Source: Portulaca oleracea
Taxonomy: Eukaryota; Streptophyta; Magnoliopsida; Caryophyllales; Portulacaceae
Reading direction: 5' to 3'
NCBI GenBank assembly: GCA_029582165.1
Contig: CM055883.1
Location: 19,872,501 to 19,936,500 of the forward strand
Length of the DNA: 64,000 nt
The notes below the pieces were generated by a model. It did not search any database and was not told the DNA's origin. It saw nothing but the letters and a program-made list of their open reading frames with translations. The first letter of the stretch is position 1. Each line of letters opens with the position of its first letter. Shown in pieces: positions 10,627 through 20,836 of this stretch. Position numbers and translations under genes: made by a program.

Positions 10627-10639
10627 GACTCTGATACCA
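10627..10639 (-). other. Primer binding site (tRNA-iMet), minus strand
   Basis: The reverse complement reads TGGTATCAGAGTC, one base inside the LTR edge. This is the usual initiator-Met site of plant copia and many gypsy elements, and shows that the LTR to its right is a 5' LTR read on the minus strand. Confidence 0.85.
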
Positions 10640-10640
10640 C

Positions 10641-11371
10641 TGTTGGGTTTTAGGTGATCTATTTCCTAAATAGATATAGATTAATTGGCGGAATATTCAT
10701 AATAATTACAAAACAATTAATCATCAAGGAAAGTGAACAACTGCAGAGGCTTAGTATTATACCTGATCGCTAATTCGACGGATGAAAAGGTTGACCTCTC
10801 CTGTAGGTCTACGCAGCACTCCGAGAACTTGATTGCTAGATTGACCTGATTGAGATTAATCTTAATCTAAGATGTATGAGTTTACGGTATATTGTGAATT
10901 GTTTTAGGAAACAATAATTGTAAACTATGGGAGAGAGGAACTCATGAAATCACCTTGGTATCTCTCTAGAAGTCTCAAAAAGTTGGATTGGAATTAATCT
11001 CTCAGAGAGACTCCCTTTTATAGAGTTTGATGGGTTGGCGATAGAGTTAACTTAAACTCTAATAACCAACTTTTCATAAAATAGCGTATGAGGCCCAACT
11101 CGGTCCGTGTTCACCTAACACAATCCGTGTTGTGTTGATTTCTCCAACAACTCAACTTCTAACACTTTCCAAAAAATACTTTATTATTTTGGGCTACATA
11201 CATTGTTTCAGGGAACTGACTTGTGTGACTGAATAGGATCATATAATATTGTTGTAATTAAACATATTTAATTACCGAATATAGAGATCTCTAGCAAGAC
11301 ATATATATAATCACTATATTATTTTGGCTTAAACTCTAAGTATATCGAACATTGTCGGGACACTCCCAACA
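10641..11371 (-). repeat. E0 5' LTR (731 bp)
   Basis: It starts TGTTGGG and ends CCCAACA, a perfect 7-base terminal inverted repeat typical of copia LTRs. On the minus strand a TATA box (CTCTATAAAA) lies at 11026-11035, with two degenerate palindromes at 11097-11111 and 11117-11131 about 60 bp upstream. The five bases following, ATAAG at 11372-11376, are the candidate target-site duplication; the partner copy is not in the window. Confidence 0.8.
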
Positions 11372-11376
11372 ATAAG

Positions 11377-11650
11377 ACTGACCATTGTGATCGTTCATTG
11401 AAGGGTCACATTTTTCGAACGGGAGACTATTCAGAATGCGACCGTTCATTTGGACGATCACAAAATTTCTGACCGTTCCGTTTGAACAGTCACTACCTAG
11501 CGACCGTTCATTTCAATCGCGCGATTGTTCAATTAACGACTAGAAATGTTGCAACCATTTGATTGAATAGTCGCTTAGTTAAATGAACGATTGCTAGGTA
11601 GCGATCGTTCATTTTAACCTTGCAACCGTTCAATTAAACGGTCGCAAGAT
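11377..11650. repeat. Subterminal-type repeats built on GACCGTTCA
   Basis: A dense cluster of direct and inverted copies of GCGACCGTTCATTT and its complement (about ten recognisable versions, such as GACCGTTCCG, CGATCGTTCATTT, AACCGTTCAATTAAACGGTCG). Clusters like this are typical of subterminal regions of CACTA (En/Spm) transposons, where they bind the element's own protein. The terminal CACTA motif is not visible; the E0 LTR abuts the left side and may have cut it off. The DNA transposon assignment is therefore tentative. Confidence 0.4.
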
Positions 11651-13193
11651 CTATTATAACAGGCAGATCTGAACACGAGACCCTTCCCTTTGCTTACTTT
11701 GCTCTCCACCTCCACCGACGCCCTCCATTGATAACCTTCATTATTTGCCAGTCGTCGCCTCGTTAGATGCCGTCCCCCTTCCGGTCGCTGGTAAGTTACT
11801 CTCCTCTCTCTCGTTGTCATTTTCCCTCTCTTTTTTGTGGTGTCTAACAACACAACCCCCTCCCTTTAACATGGTAACCCTCCCCACCCGCCTGTGCTTG
11901 CATCTGTCTGCCGCTCGCTTGTGCTCGCCCTCGCCGCCGCCGCCGCCTCACACTACCTGCCGCCACCTTCTCCCCCAATCTCCTCCCCGGTAAATTTCTT
12001 TGAATGTTCTAGATTTGTGATTAGATTAGTTTTAATTGGGTTAATTGTTTTATATGGTTAGAAATTATGAGTATGCATAAATTAGTATGAGTTAGGTCAA
12101 TGTTTGTGAAAATATGTTTAAAAATTAGTTAGTGTTGTTAAAATTATATTAATTTCTTGTATAATTGGGTATTTTGGTTGTGATAATTAGTTTAATGATG
12201 TGCTAGGTTTGTGAATAATTAGGTTTGTTAAAACAATATATCTTATATAGGACTGTCTCACGTGAGACGTGGTGCCACGTCAGACAGGAAAAAAAATGAG
12301 GTCACTCTCTTAATTCCCGTGTGTGGTATACTCTCCATATATATACTCTCTTATTTCTCTCTCCTCCTATTGTGAAACCCTAACAATCTGAGCAAATTTT
12401 ACATCGCCTCCGCGCGAAGATCGTCGACCGTTGTATAATGTTGTCGTCTCGGTAAGTAACTCTTGCTACATATATCCGATTGTGGATGTCGGGATTATAT
12501 GTCAGTGTTGAATGTGTGAAATATTTGAATTAGTGACCTTGTTCGAATTAGATAATTTTCGAACAATGGAGAAATGTTTGAAGGTGCAAGATTTTTGAAT
12601 ATACTTCGTTGACTACTATTTTTATTTTTTGAAATTTTCGCTTGTGATTTGTAATTATTTGATATAGCGTGAAATAATTGTTTTAAAGCAATCCTTGAAT
12701 ACTTGATTTGGTGAAAGTAATCTTTGTCGAGATTGATGTACATGATTGTATGGTTGAATAACTCAATTTGGTGAAAGTAATCTTTGTATGGTTGAAAGCA
12801 ATCCTTGATTCTTATGTGTCAGATTGATATATTGGACTAGTATTCAATCTATGGGTGACTAATAATATGTTATCTTGATTGTTTGATATCTTGTGATTTT
12901 GCGTCCACTAATTTAACTGGATTATAGGTGACTAATATATTTTGAAATGGTGACCAATGTTATATGATTTATTGGTTAGTAGTGGAGTCATCATATTAAC
13001 AAATAGTATAGAAGTCTAAGAATATGTTTGATATGTTTGAATAGTGTAATGACAACACTAATGAATCCGTACAAGGAGATGTTAGATGTGAGTCAAACTG
13101 GTAGCGAGAATGACGTGGAAGTTGATCGCGGTATGACTATTTCATTTTACCCCATATGACTATCAGTGATGAACGAGTATTTAGTATTGTTAT
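11651..13193 (+). other. Possible 5' part of a transposon gene: exon-like pieces
   Basis: Two segments look like 5' exons ending at consensus donors: about 11650-11790 (ending CTG before GTAAGT) and about 12384-12451 (from the TATA-box transcript, ATGTTGTCGTCTCG before GTAAGT). A short frame at 13062-13128 (MNPYKEM...) is followed by GTATGA. T-rich stretches between them look like introns. No domain is recognisable and the remainder is cut by the LTR starting at 13194. It may be a CACTA or other DNA transposon gene, or the edge of a host gene. Confidence 0.3.
12255..12349 (+). promoter_or_regulatory. Promoter with two overlapping palindromes and TATA box
   Basis: GTCTCACGTGAGAC (12255-12268) overlaps GACGTGGTGCCACGTC (about 12266-12281); both are inverted repeats and the first contains the G-box core CACGTG. 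A TATA box (CCATATATATACTC) lies at 12336-12349, about 60 bp downstream, followed by a CT-rich leader, a short ATG exon and a consensus splice donor. Confidence 0.45.
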
Positions 13194-14795
13194 TGTAACA
13201 CCCCCAAGATATTAACCATCAGATTAAGCTAACTACCTACTTAACCCAATGATAATCGCAGCGGAAATACTTTCCCGAGGGCATTACCGCCGTCCATTAA
13301 ATATGGACACGGCTTAACTAATCCCTAACACAAACAAAGCATGACATCCGCGGATATACAAACCATTAAAGACACTTAACCTTATACATACATAATAATC
13401 AATTAAATCCACTTAGGATAATACCTTGACATTTAGAGTATCCCAAACCACCAAAAGAACTCTAAGTTTAATTGTTCACAAAATAGTTTCCAATTCACCT
13501 GAACCACTCTTACGAAGCCTTCGAATTTTGCCCGTCCGGGAGCTTACCCTTGCCCTTTCCCGAGCTTCCTATAAGAAAAAAACATGAAACTCAAAGAATG
13601 AGATTTACTCAATACGTATACTACCAACCAAAGAACAACTAGTAAAGAAAGTTTATAATTTAATTAAGCGCGGGTCCGCTACTTACACAATTAAAAGTAA
13701 GACCGTAAAGAAGAAAATAAGTAAAGTATACTTATAAGATACTCATATTCAATTTGATTTAGCAAACTGGACCACACTAGAATACCAACATAATTGACTC
13801 CTCACTTTGATCACTCTTGAGTAACCAATAACTCAACAAGTTAATAAGTAAATAAAGGAAGGAAAATAACATAAAAACACTTGACCACCAAGAGGGCCAT
13901 ACTTAAAAGACTCGGTGCCAGTCCTCGAAATCAATTATCTTGGATTTAAGAAGTGTGGAAGTAAAGAAATTTCGGTACTTGATTGATTTATTTCGTGAGA
14001 AAAACATCAATAATACTACGTAATAATCATATAAATGCCCCTACTTGCGATCATCGGCTAAGCCTCCGATGCGTATACCCGGACCGACCGGTAGATCCGG
14101 ATGGTGGATAATTATCCTATACTAGCCAGATTTCCATGGTGTGCATCTAAGACACTAAAGTTATATTTTTCCATGGGTGCACTAAGGCACGAATATAAAT
14201 AACTTGGGTGCACAAAGGCACGATATACATGGTGTGTACTAAGAGGCGGGTTTTCCTGATGTGCTTTTAAAGCACAAAAAGTCATAGGCGAAGCCTCATT
14301 AATCTTTAGAAATCCTGAAACTTTACTTGTGAATCCTGAACGTACTTAACCACAACTAAAAGAACCCTTCTCGGCCTTCTAGATTGGTGTTTAAATTTCA
14401 TAAAAGCTTTTAAAGAGCTAAACTCTTGACTTTTTCTAACTAAGGCTTTAAAATGGTTTTTATAAGATGAAATGACATAGTATAAATTTATAAGGCAATT
14501 GGCGACTTGGTAACTCTCTTTATAGTACATAAAAACAAAACCATGAGAAGAGTATTTTAAACGTAAATCTTAAATGTTGACCGAAGCACATAAATACTAA
14601 CTTAGCATATGAAGTTGATATAAATCAAGAGTGATTAAATATAAGAATGCATAAGAATTAAATAGTACACGTACCTGACGCCTTAGAAACAAACACAGGA
14701 TGAGCAGAGACTTGAACAGCTGGAGAGCAACGATCTCTTGGAGGGACTCAGAAAAGAAAAGAGAACATGAATTAGGACTCAACCTAGACGGGAGG
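13194..14795 (-). mobile_element. E6: LTR fragment, Tekay-like, minus strand
   Basis: It begins TGTAACACCCCC, the complement of the GGGGTGTTACA end common in plant Tekay/Del LTRs. Around 14130-14290 are five degenerate copies of a GTGCAC...GGCAC hairpin motif, which I also associate with Tekay LTRs. It is cut at 14795 by E1 (duplication ggagg); at most a few bases continue after 58085. No ORF is supported. It is the oldest layer of the nest. Confidence 0.5.
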
Positions 14796-16458
14796 TGTAA
14801 CGTGGTTTATAGGACCTCGGTATTGTCGTTCTCTCTTAGGGAGCTGGCGGCCTTGGTCATAGGAGCTAGGTCAATGGTTGGGTCGAGATATCTAAGGTAA
14901 GGATATCGGTTTGAAAAGGATCACAACGCAACAAAGAAATCTAAGGTCGGTCAAGGAATGTAAAATGGGCTTCGGAGGCTTTTCGGGATGCAAACGGGGA
15001 TGAGGCAATGGGTTTTGCAACAACGGAATAACAAGAAGGGAGAACCAAGTGGCAATTCCGATAGAAAATACCCACCAAGCTTCCTCTTTCGAGGATAGTC
15101 CGGATTAACTTCCCCAAAGTCCATCGACAGACCCTGAGGGTTAATGAAATGGAATTTCCTAGTTAGCCTCTATTCACTTCCATGAATAGAGTACTAACTA
15201 TCCCAATTCCCACTTTCCAACACAAGTGTTGGATGTATTCGGGAGCTTTCGAACCCAAATACATCCCACTTGAGGGAAGGAAAGGAGTCGGAAATTGGTT
15301 TCCCAACCAATTACTCACTAATATTGCTAACCCAAACCTAATCACCCATTCACACCCTTAATTACCCCCTAACCCATAGGGTTTCTAGCCACTAATCATG
15401 ATAAAAACTAAGCTAACACCATCCAAACCAAACCTAAACATGATTTCTAACATCAAACAACCATAAACAAACAAGAACAATGAAATAACAAGCAAAGCAA
15501 TTAAGAAGAAGCAAAGTAATTAGCAAGGTAATTAATAAAAGAGTTAAGGGAAGAGAATACTTATCAAAATGTTGTAGATGAACAAAGGAAAGCAATAAAA
15601 AGATGATCCAACAATCTTTCAATTGTTTGAATACCCAAATCTTCAATAACCACAAACCCTAGAATAAATCTCTCTCTAATCTCCCTCTAATCTCTCTCTA
15701 AAATCCCTAATTACAACCTGGAAAAATTGTCTAAGTCTATCCCTCGATGCCCCCTAAGAAATCCTCAACAAGGAGTATACATATACAAGGCAAAGCTGTT
15801 GGCCAAAACGCAGCACTTCAAGCCGAAAACATGCGCAGGACATAGGGAGACCGTGGCCATGGTGAAGGAGACCGTGGTCACGGTCTCGTTCTGTCCAGAA
15901 AATTTGTATGGCGATTAAGGGCAGACAAACTTTTCGCTCCTTCGCACCGTTGTGGCTACGGTCTCCCAAGACCGTGGCCACGGTATTGCTCGGCCACTTC
16001 TTCCCTTAGACAAGTCATGAACCCACCGTGGCTACGGTCAACTTGACCGTGGCCACGTTCTATCTCGACTTCCACTCCCTCCTTCCTTAGGCTTGGCTTC
16101 AATCTCACCGTGGCTACGGTCAACATGACCGTGGCCACGGTCTATCTCGGCACATGGTTCCTTCTTTCCGAAGCATGTAACGCTCGATCCGAAGGTCGTA
16201 GCATGCGTTACTTCACTAATTGGCACCAAAGGATGGGAGTGTGGCCCCGGGTCGACTCCGCCTCGGTTTCCGGTCCGGCTCGGCTCGGGAAATCACCAAG
16301 AAAGCTATTAAAAGGCCCGTTTCGCAACGTTTTCGGGTGAAAACTCCAAAATCTACAAAAATACCAAAAACACATTAAAAGCTATGAAATTAAACCACGA
16401 AACGAGTTAAAAGCCTAAGGATTTAGGCGGTATTTAGACACAAAATTGGGTCTAAACA
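14796..16458 (-). repeat. E1 3' LTR (left copy, 1663 bp)
   Basis: Intact copy. It carries a series of palindromes with the core GACCGTGG(C/T)CACGGTC, often paired, at 15849-15885, about 15957-15985, 16026-16058 and 16108-16143. A TATA-like TATACATATA (reverse strand) lies at about 15776-15786, some 60 bp downstream of the first pair on the transcribed strand. Short ORFs crossing the palindromes on either strand are chance frames. Confidence 0.85.
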
Positions 16459-17949
16459 CCCCCCCACACTTAAACTTTTGCTCGTCCCGAGCAAAACAAA
16501 ACAAAACAAATAAGAAAACTAAACACAAACTACTCTGTCGTGGGAGGAAACGAGTGCATTTAGCGTATGCACCAAGCCCTTTGAACCCCACGGCAGCCCG
16601 GGTGGACGAGATGGACTCGTGAGGGTTTGTAGCGGTTGTACCCACAAAGGCCAAAGAAAAAGGAGAGAGGGAAAGTGAAAACAAAACCGAAGAAAACACT
16701 AGGAAAGAAAAACAAAGGCTTTGATTCACAAGATCTCGCAATCCAAACTAAGAAAACGCGATTAAACCTCCCAAAGTAACCGTTAGGAGCACCACACAAC
16801 ACCAAGCTCAGATAAAGGTCGATCTTGAAGATTTTTCAACTCCCTACACCTTGTACCGAGCGAAACCCCACATGAAAAGGGTTTAACGGGAACCAAAAGA
16901 CTCTAAAAACTCGCGTCCGAATTTGAAAACAACGAAACAACCAAGAGAAGTGTTTCCCTCCCTCGCATTTGGTCACCCTTGGCTTGGTGAGGGCCGTAAG
17001 TGATGCAAGGGGAGGCCCCACTCTTTTAGAAGCAAAAACTTTTTCTTTTCTTTCGTTTTGAGTTGGAATTACCAACGAAAATTGCTTTTCTTTTACTCTT
17101 TTTTTTTTCTTTTTGTTTTTAAGAGTCGGTATTAGCCTTACTTTCGGGAATTGGACGACCCATATAAGGGTTATACCCTCCCAACACGGTCTTTTCCATT
17201 CGCCTCTCCGTCGCAAAGCGATATAGGAGGAGGGTTAAGGGGTATCCATGCCGTACCACGAATACCGGGCCCGTGTAGGTTGGCTAAGTGTGGGTGGTTA
17301 ATGTCTTCAGCGACACGCTCCACTTATTCAGGTTATTGTATCTTATGAAAGCTTGTTCTTTCTTTTCTTTTCTTTTTGCACTTTTTGCTTTTGCTAAACG
17401 AGAAACAAAACAAACCCGGACACAAGCTCCTAAAACCTCCCGGTTTCAGCAAAAAGAGAAAGGAACGGGGGTCTCGCTAGACACTTAATGAAAGGAGTTT
17501 ATTAAGGGTAAGTCTCGACTAGAACCCGAATTAGGGTCGAAAATGCTCCAACCGGTTACTTTTAAAGAAGTTTAAGAATGGCTTCTCAACTTCGATAACG
17601 AGATCCAGGAAACAAAACCAAACAAAGACAAAAAGAAAAGAAAAACTGAAAAGGTTTTCACTCCCTTTTTTCTCCTTTTTCACACAAAATTTTTTTGAAA
17701 TTTTAGCAAAAACTAGGAAAACAAAGAACAAAACGACTAGGCGATCTACCCTTGAAGCAGAATATCTCCCCCCCCCCCCACACTTAAAACTCCACAATGT
17801 CCTCATTGTGGGAAGGTGTCACAAGAAAAAGGGTAGAGAACCTACAAAAACACAAACAAAAACAACTAGCAAGTAGAAATGGTGGCGACCCGAGCCCACA
17901 CGGCTCCAACAGCAATATAAATCCCAACACAGACATTCAAAGGGGTTCG
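16459..17949 (-). other. E1 3' untranslated region with polypurine tracts and hairpins
   Basis: No gene is supported; the long frames here are low-complexity (F/K-rich) by-products. The C-run at 16459-16467 is the polypurine tract on the minus strand. A hairpin with a 9-bp stem and GGA loop lies at 16476-16496. A second tract-like run of twelve C lies at 17768-17779, with an 8-bp-stem hairpin at 17792-17811 next to it. Stretches at 16545-16650 and 17880-17949 match the E4 3' region (55880-55990 and 54606-54700, reversed), so the two elements share this region. Confidence 0.65.
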
Positions 17950-17954
17950 CCACC

Positions 17955-19495
17955 TGTAGGACCCCGGGAAAAGTGACCCTTTTCCCGTGATGCGCTACTT
18001 GTGTGATCGGGAGCCGACTAAGGTTGCTTAATCCTTAAATAAGGATATTTTTATTTTCGAAATTCATTTTCGGGATGGTGAAATTTTATTTATTTTACAA
18101 ATCCGTTTTTTATTATTTAAACACTTGAAATTACACAAAAATATATTAATAATGATTCAAAATCAGTTGACACCACATTCAAGCCCAAAAGGAAGCATGA
18201 GGGCCGGTAGAACCAACAAAACCCGCGCAGGTTTTGATGGCTCTTGGGCCGGGCCGCCTGTTTCCCTCGGGCCAGAGAACATGAGTTTGAAATAACAAAA
18301 CCCGAGTGAGTTTTATTAATTCCTACGCATTTTCTCTCAATTTTCCACTTTAAATTGGGTGTGAGGAAAGATATTAAATCATTTCTTAATTATTTTTATG
18401 TAAATTTCAATTTTAAATAATCAAACGAATTATAAAAAGAATAAAGAGTCGCCAGCCGATTTAAGGAAATCGACAAACCTAAAGAAATAATAAAAGTAAC
18501 TCCGGTCTATGAAACCCGATTCTAAGCTCGGGGGTAAGGCTACGAATTCAAGAATAATAAATATTCTTGAATTCGCCCGTTAGAAAACGGACTCTACTAA
18601 AATCGACATTAAAATGAAATGAAGCGGGGAGAAGTTTAATTGATTTCGCAAAATTATATTCTTGACATGCAATATAAAAAAAAGGTTTTTGATTTACAAA
18701 ATATGCACAAGTAATGGAATTAAAGTACGAATTACATGATTTAAACAATGATAATAAGAAAAAGATAAATCGAACCACTTTTGATTTAGGAGCCCGAATG
18801 TGCCGGTTGAAACTCTTGACTTCGCCTTGACTTGATGGATGAAAGGAATGAAAATGTGAGGGGATGGAAATGTGATATATGGATAGTGGTTTGATGGGAA
18901 TTTGGTAGAGTGAGGGTATGATAGTATGAGAATGCTTATAGAGAGAGTTTAAGAGAGTGTAGGGATATAATGAGAGTATAATGAGGGTGGTTTTTTATGA
19001 GTGTTGTTGGTGAAATGAGTGGAAGAATGAAGGGGTATTTATAGGTGGTGAGGGTAGTGTTTAGGAAGGAAAATGAGGGAGACACATCCCTTAGATCATG
19101 CCATGCAATCACGTAGTCAAGGCTAGGGTCAAAAACACATGGGGCAAATATCAAGGGAGGGTGATCAAGGTGATTTTGGCGCCGGATTTTTGAAGATAAA
19201 ACCCGTGCGGGTTTTATAAACCTTCGGCACGGATCGCTGACATGGCAAGCAAAACGGCGCGTTTGGGGACAAGAAAACCGTTGCGGGTTTTCTAACGTGG
19301 ACCGGGGCGCGCCTTGGGTTTGCCTTGGTTCTGGGCTGTCTCTTGTTCGCTTAAAACCCGTGCGGGTTTTGTCTCATCTAGCGAGGCGCTCCTGTTCTGT
19401 TTTGTATTGCTTGCTACATTGGCCCAAAAAAATGCATTCGACCCTCAATGCTTTGATGAGTCGGGATTATATTGGTGTAAATTCCGGTGTCTACA
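17955..19495 (-). repeat. E2 3' LTR (left copy)
   Basis: It holds palindromes with the core AAAACCC(G/C)(T/C)GCGGGTTTT at 19197-19217, about 19268-19291 and 19350-19371, and a degenerate one near 18218-18236. On the minus strand a TATA box (CCTATAAATACCCC) lies at 19032-19045, about 150 bp downstream of the first palindrome. Short ORFs here have counterparts in the right LTR and are not genes. Confidence 0.85.
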
Positions 19496-19510
19496 GAGAG
19501 CCCCCACTTT
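19496..19510 (-). other. E2 polypurine tract
   Basis: On the minus strand, AAAGTGGGGGCTCTC directly precedes the 3' LTR start TGTAGACACC. A nearly identical tract precedes the E5 LTR at 59940. It primes plus-strand DNA synthesis. Confidence 0.85.
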
Positions 19511-19599
19511 GATCGAGTCCGAATAGGACGAAAGTCAAAGTAGACTTGATGACCGTCTTTGATGCTGGCGGTGCTCTTTTCATATGGCGACCGGCTGAT

Positions 19600-20260
19600 G
19601 ACGTTGTTGGTAACCTTTAAGTGGCGACCGTTTGGACGACTGCTGCTGTAGATGTCGTTGGAGACCTTTAGGTGGAATCCGTCTGGACGACTGCTGCTGT
19701 TGATGAAAAGGTCGTTGGTAACCTTTAGGTGGTAACCGTTTGGACGACTGCTGCTGTTGATGAAGAGGTCGTTGGTAACCTTTAGGTTGTAACTGTTGGA
19801 CGACTGATGCTGACGACATCGTGGGTGCCTTTTAGGTAGCAACCGTTGGACGACTGTCGTTGACGACATCGATGGAGGCCTTTAGGTGGCAACCGTTTGA
19901 CGACTGTCGCTGTTGGTGCTCTTTTGTATGACAACTTGATAATAGATGGTCCCTTTTTGGCGGCGACCGGGTGATGGTGCTCTTTTATGCGGCAACTTGC
20001 TGGATGGTCCCTTTTAGCGGCGACTGGATGGTGGTGCTCTTTTATGCGGTAACCTGCTGGATGGTCCCTTTTAGCGGCGACTGGATGGTGGTGCTCTTTT
20101 ATGCGGCAACCTGCTGGATGGTCCCTTTTAGCGGCGACTGGATGGTGGTGCTCTTTTATGCGGCAACCTGCTGGATGGTCCCTTTTAGCGGCGACTGGAT
20201 GATGGTGCTCTTTTATGTGGCAACCTGGATATCATCGCGAAAGCAGATATTAGTTTTCGC
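19600..20260. repeat. Two adjacent tandem arrays with the same 57-bp period
   Basis: Array A, about 19610-19900, repeats a unit containing GTGGCGACCGTTTGGACGAC and GGTAACCTTTAG. Array B, about 19976-20230, repeats a unit containing GGTGGTGCTCTTTTATGCGG and CTGGATGGTCCCTTTTAGCG, about five copies. Both units are 57 bp (19 codons), which explains the repetitive chance ORFs at 19414-19869 (minus) and 19971-20294 (plus). They share the CGAC/GGTAACC pieces and may have a common origin. Tat 3' regions are known to breed tandem repeats. Confidence 0.85.
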
Positions 20261-20354
20261 AAAAATGCAAATGAGTTCAGATTCTTTTACCTGAATGTTG
20301 GGGACTCTTTACGTTGTTGAATTTGGGCCGCTCCAAAAAAATTATTTGTAGGCA

Positions 20355-20737
20355 GAAAACCCGTGCGGGTTTTTTGATTCCTGTTGGGCCACATCAGCTT
20401 GGGCCGCTTGAATTTGATTTTCTTTCCTCCTGGTTAGAAAACGCATGCGGGCTTTGTTATCCTCATTGGGTTGCTACAAAACGTTGGGCCGCCTGAACTG
20501 GGCCCATAGCTCACCAAAACCCGCGGGGGTTTTGGCGTTTTTATTTTCTTTTCTCCTCGTGAAGCGAATCGTGGTGGGGCCCAGGCCTCGTGTGGATGAG
20601 AGAGAGACACATGACTTGGTCTCCTCTTTGAGTGGCAAATGGATGACCTTTGGATTTTCGACCAATGAAACGCATTTGGCATCTCGAGGCGAGTCCTAAA
20701 AACGAACGGTTCACATTCACTCTTCATTTCTATAAAT
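20355..20737 (+). promoter_or_regulatory. Antisense promoter of the PMD gene in E2
   Basis: Palindromes of the E2 type lie at 20355-20373, about 20438-20452 (degenerate) and 20512-20536 (CAAAACCCGCGGGGGTTTTG). A TATA box, TATAAATG, is at 20731-20738, about 195 bp downstream of the last. It is followed by a CT/AC-rich leader and the ATG at 20837, about 100 bp after the TATA box, as in a normal plant gene. Confidence 0.55.
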
Positions 20738-20836
20738 GCCAAGCCTCATTCAACTCTTTCATTTACACACTCAACTTCTTCTCATCATCTCCCTAGTTCC
20801 TCTTTTCTCTCTCTAGAAAATTGCTTTTTGGAGATA

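Noticed and set aside
16415..17806. Several F/L/K-rich ORFs of 65-126 codons
   Set aside because: Low-complexity frames in the E1 3' untranslated region, whose homology to E4 is at DNA level only.
19414..20294. Long repetitive ORFs on both strands with 19-residue repeats
   Set aside because: They are produced by tandem arrays of period 57 bp (a multiple of three) without a start context or domain; non-coding repeat is the simpler reading.
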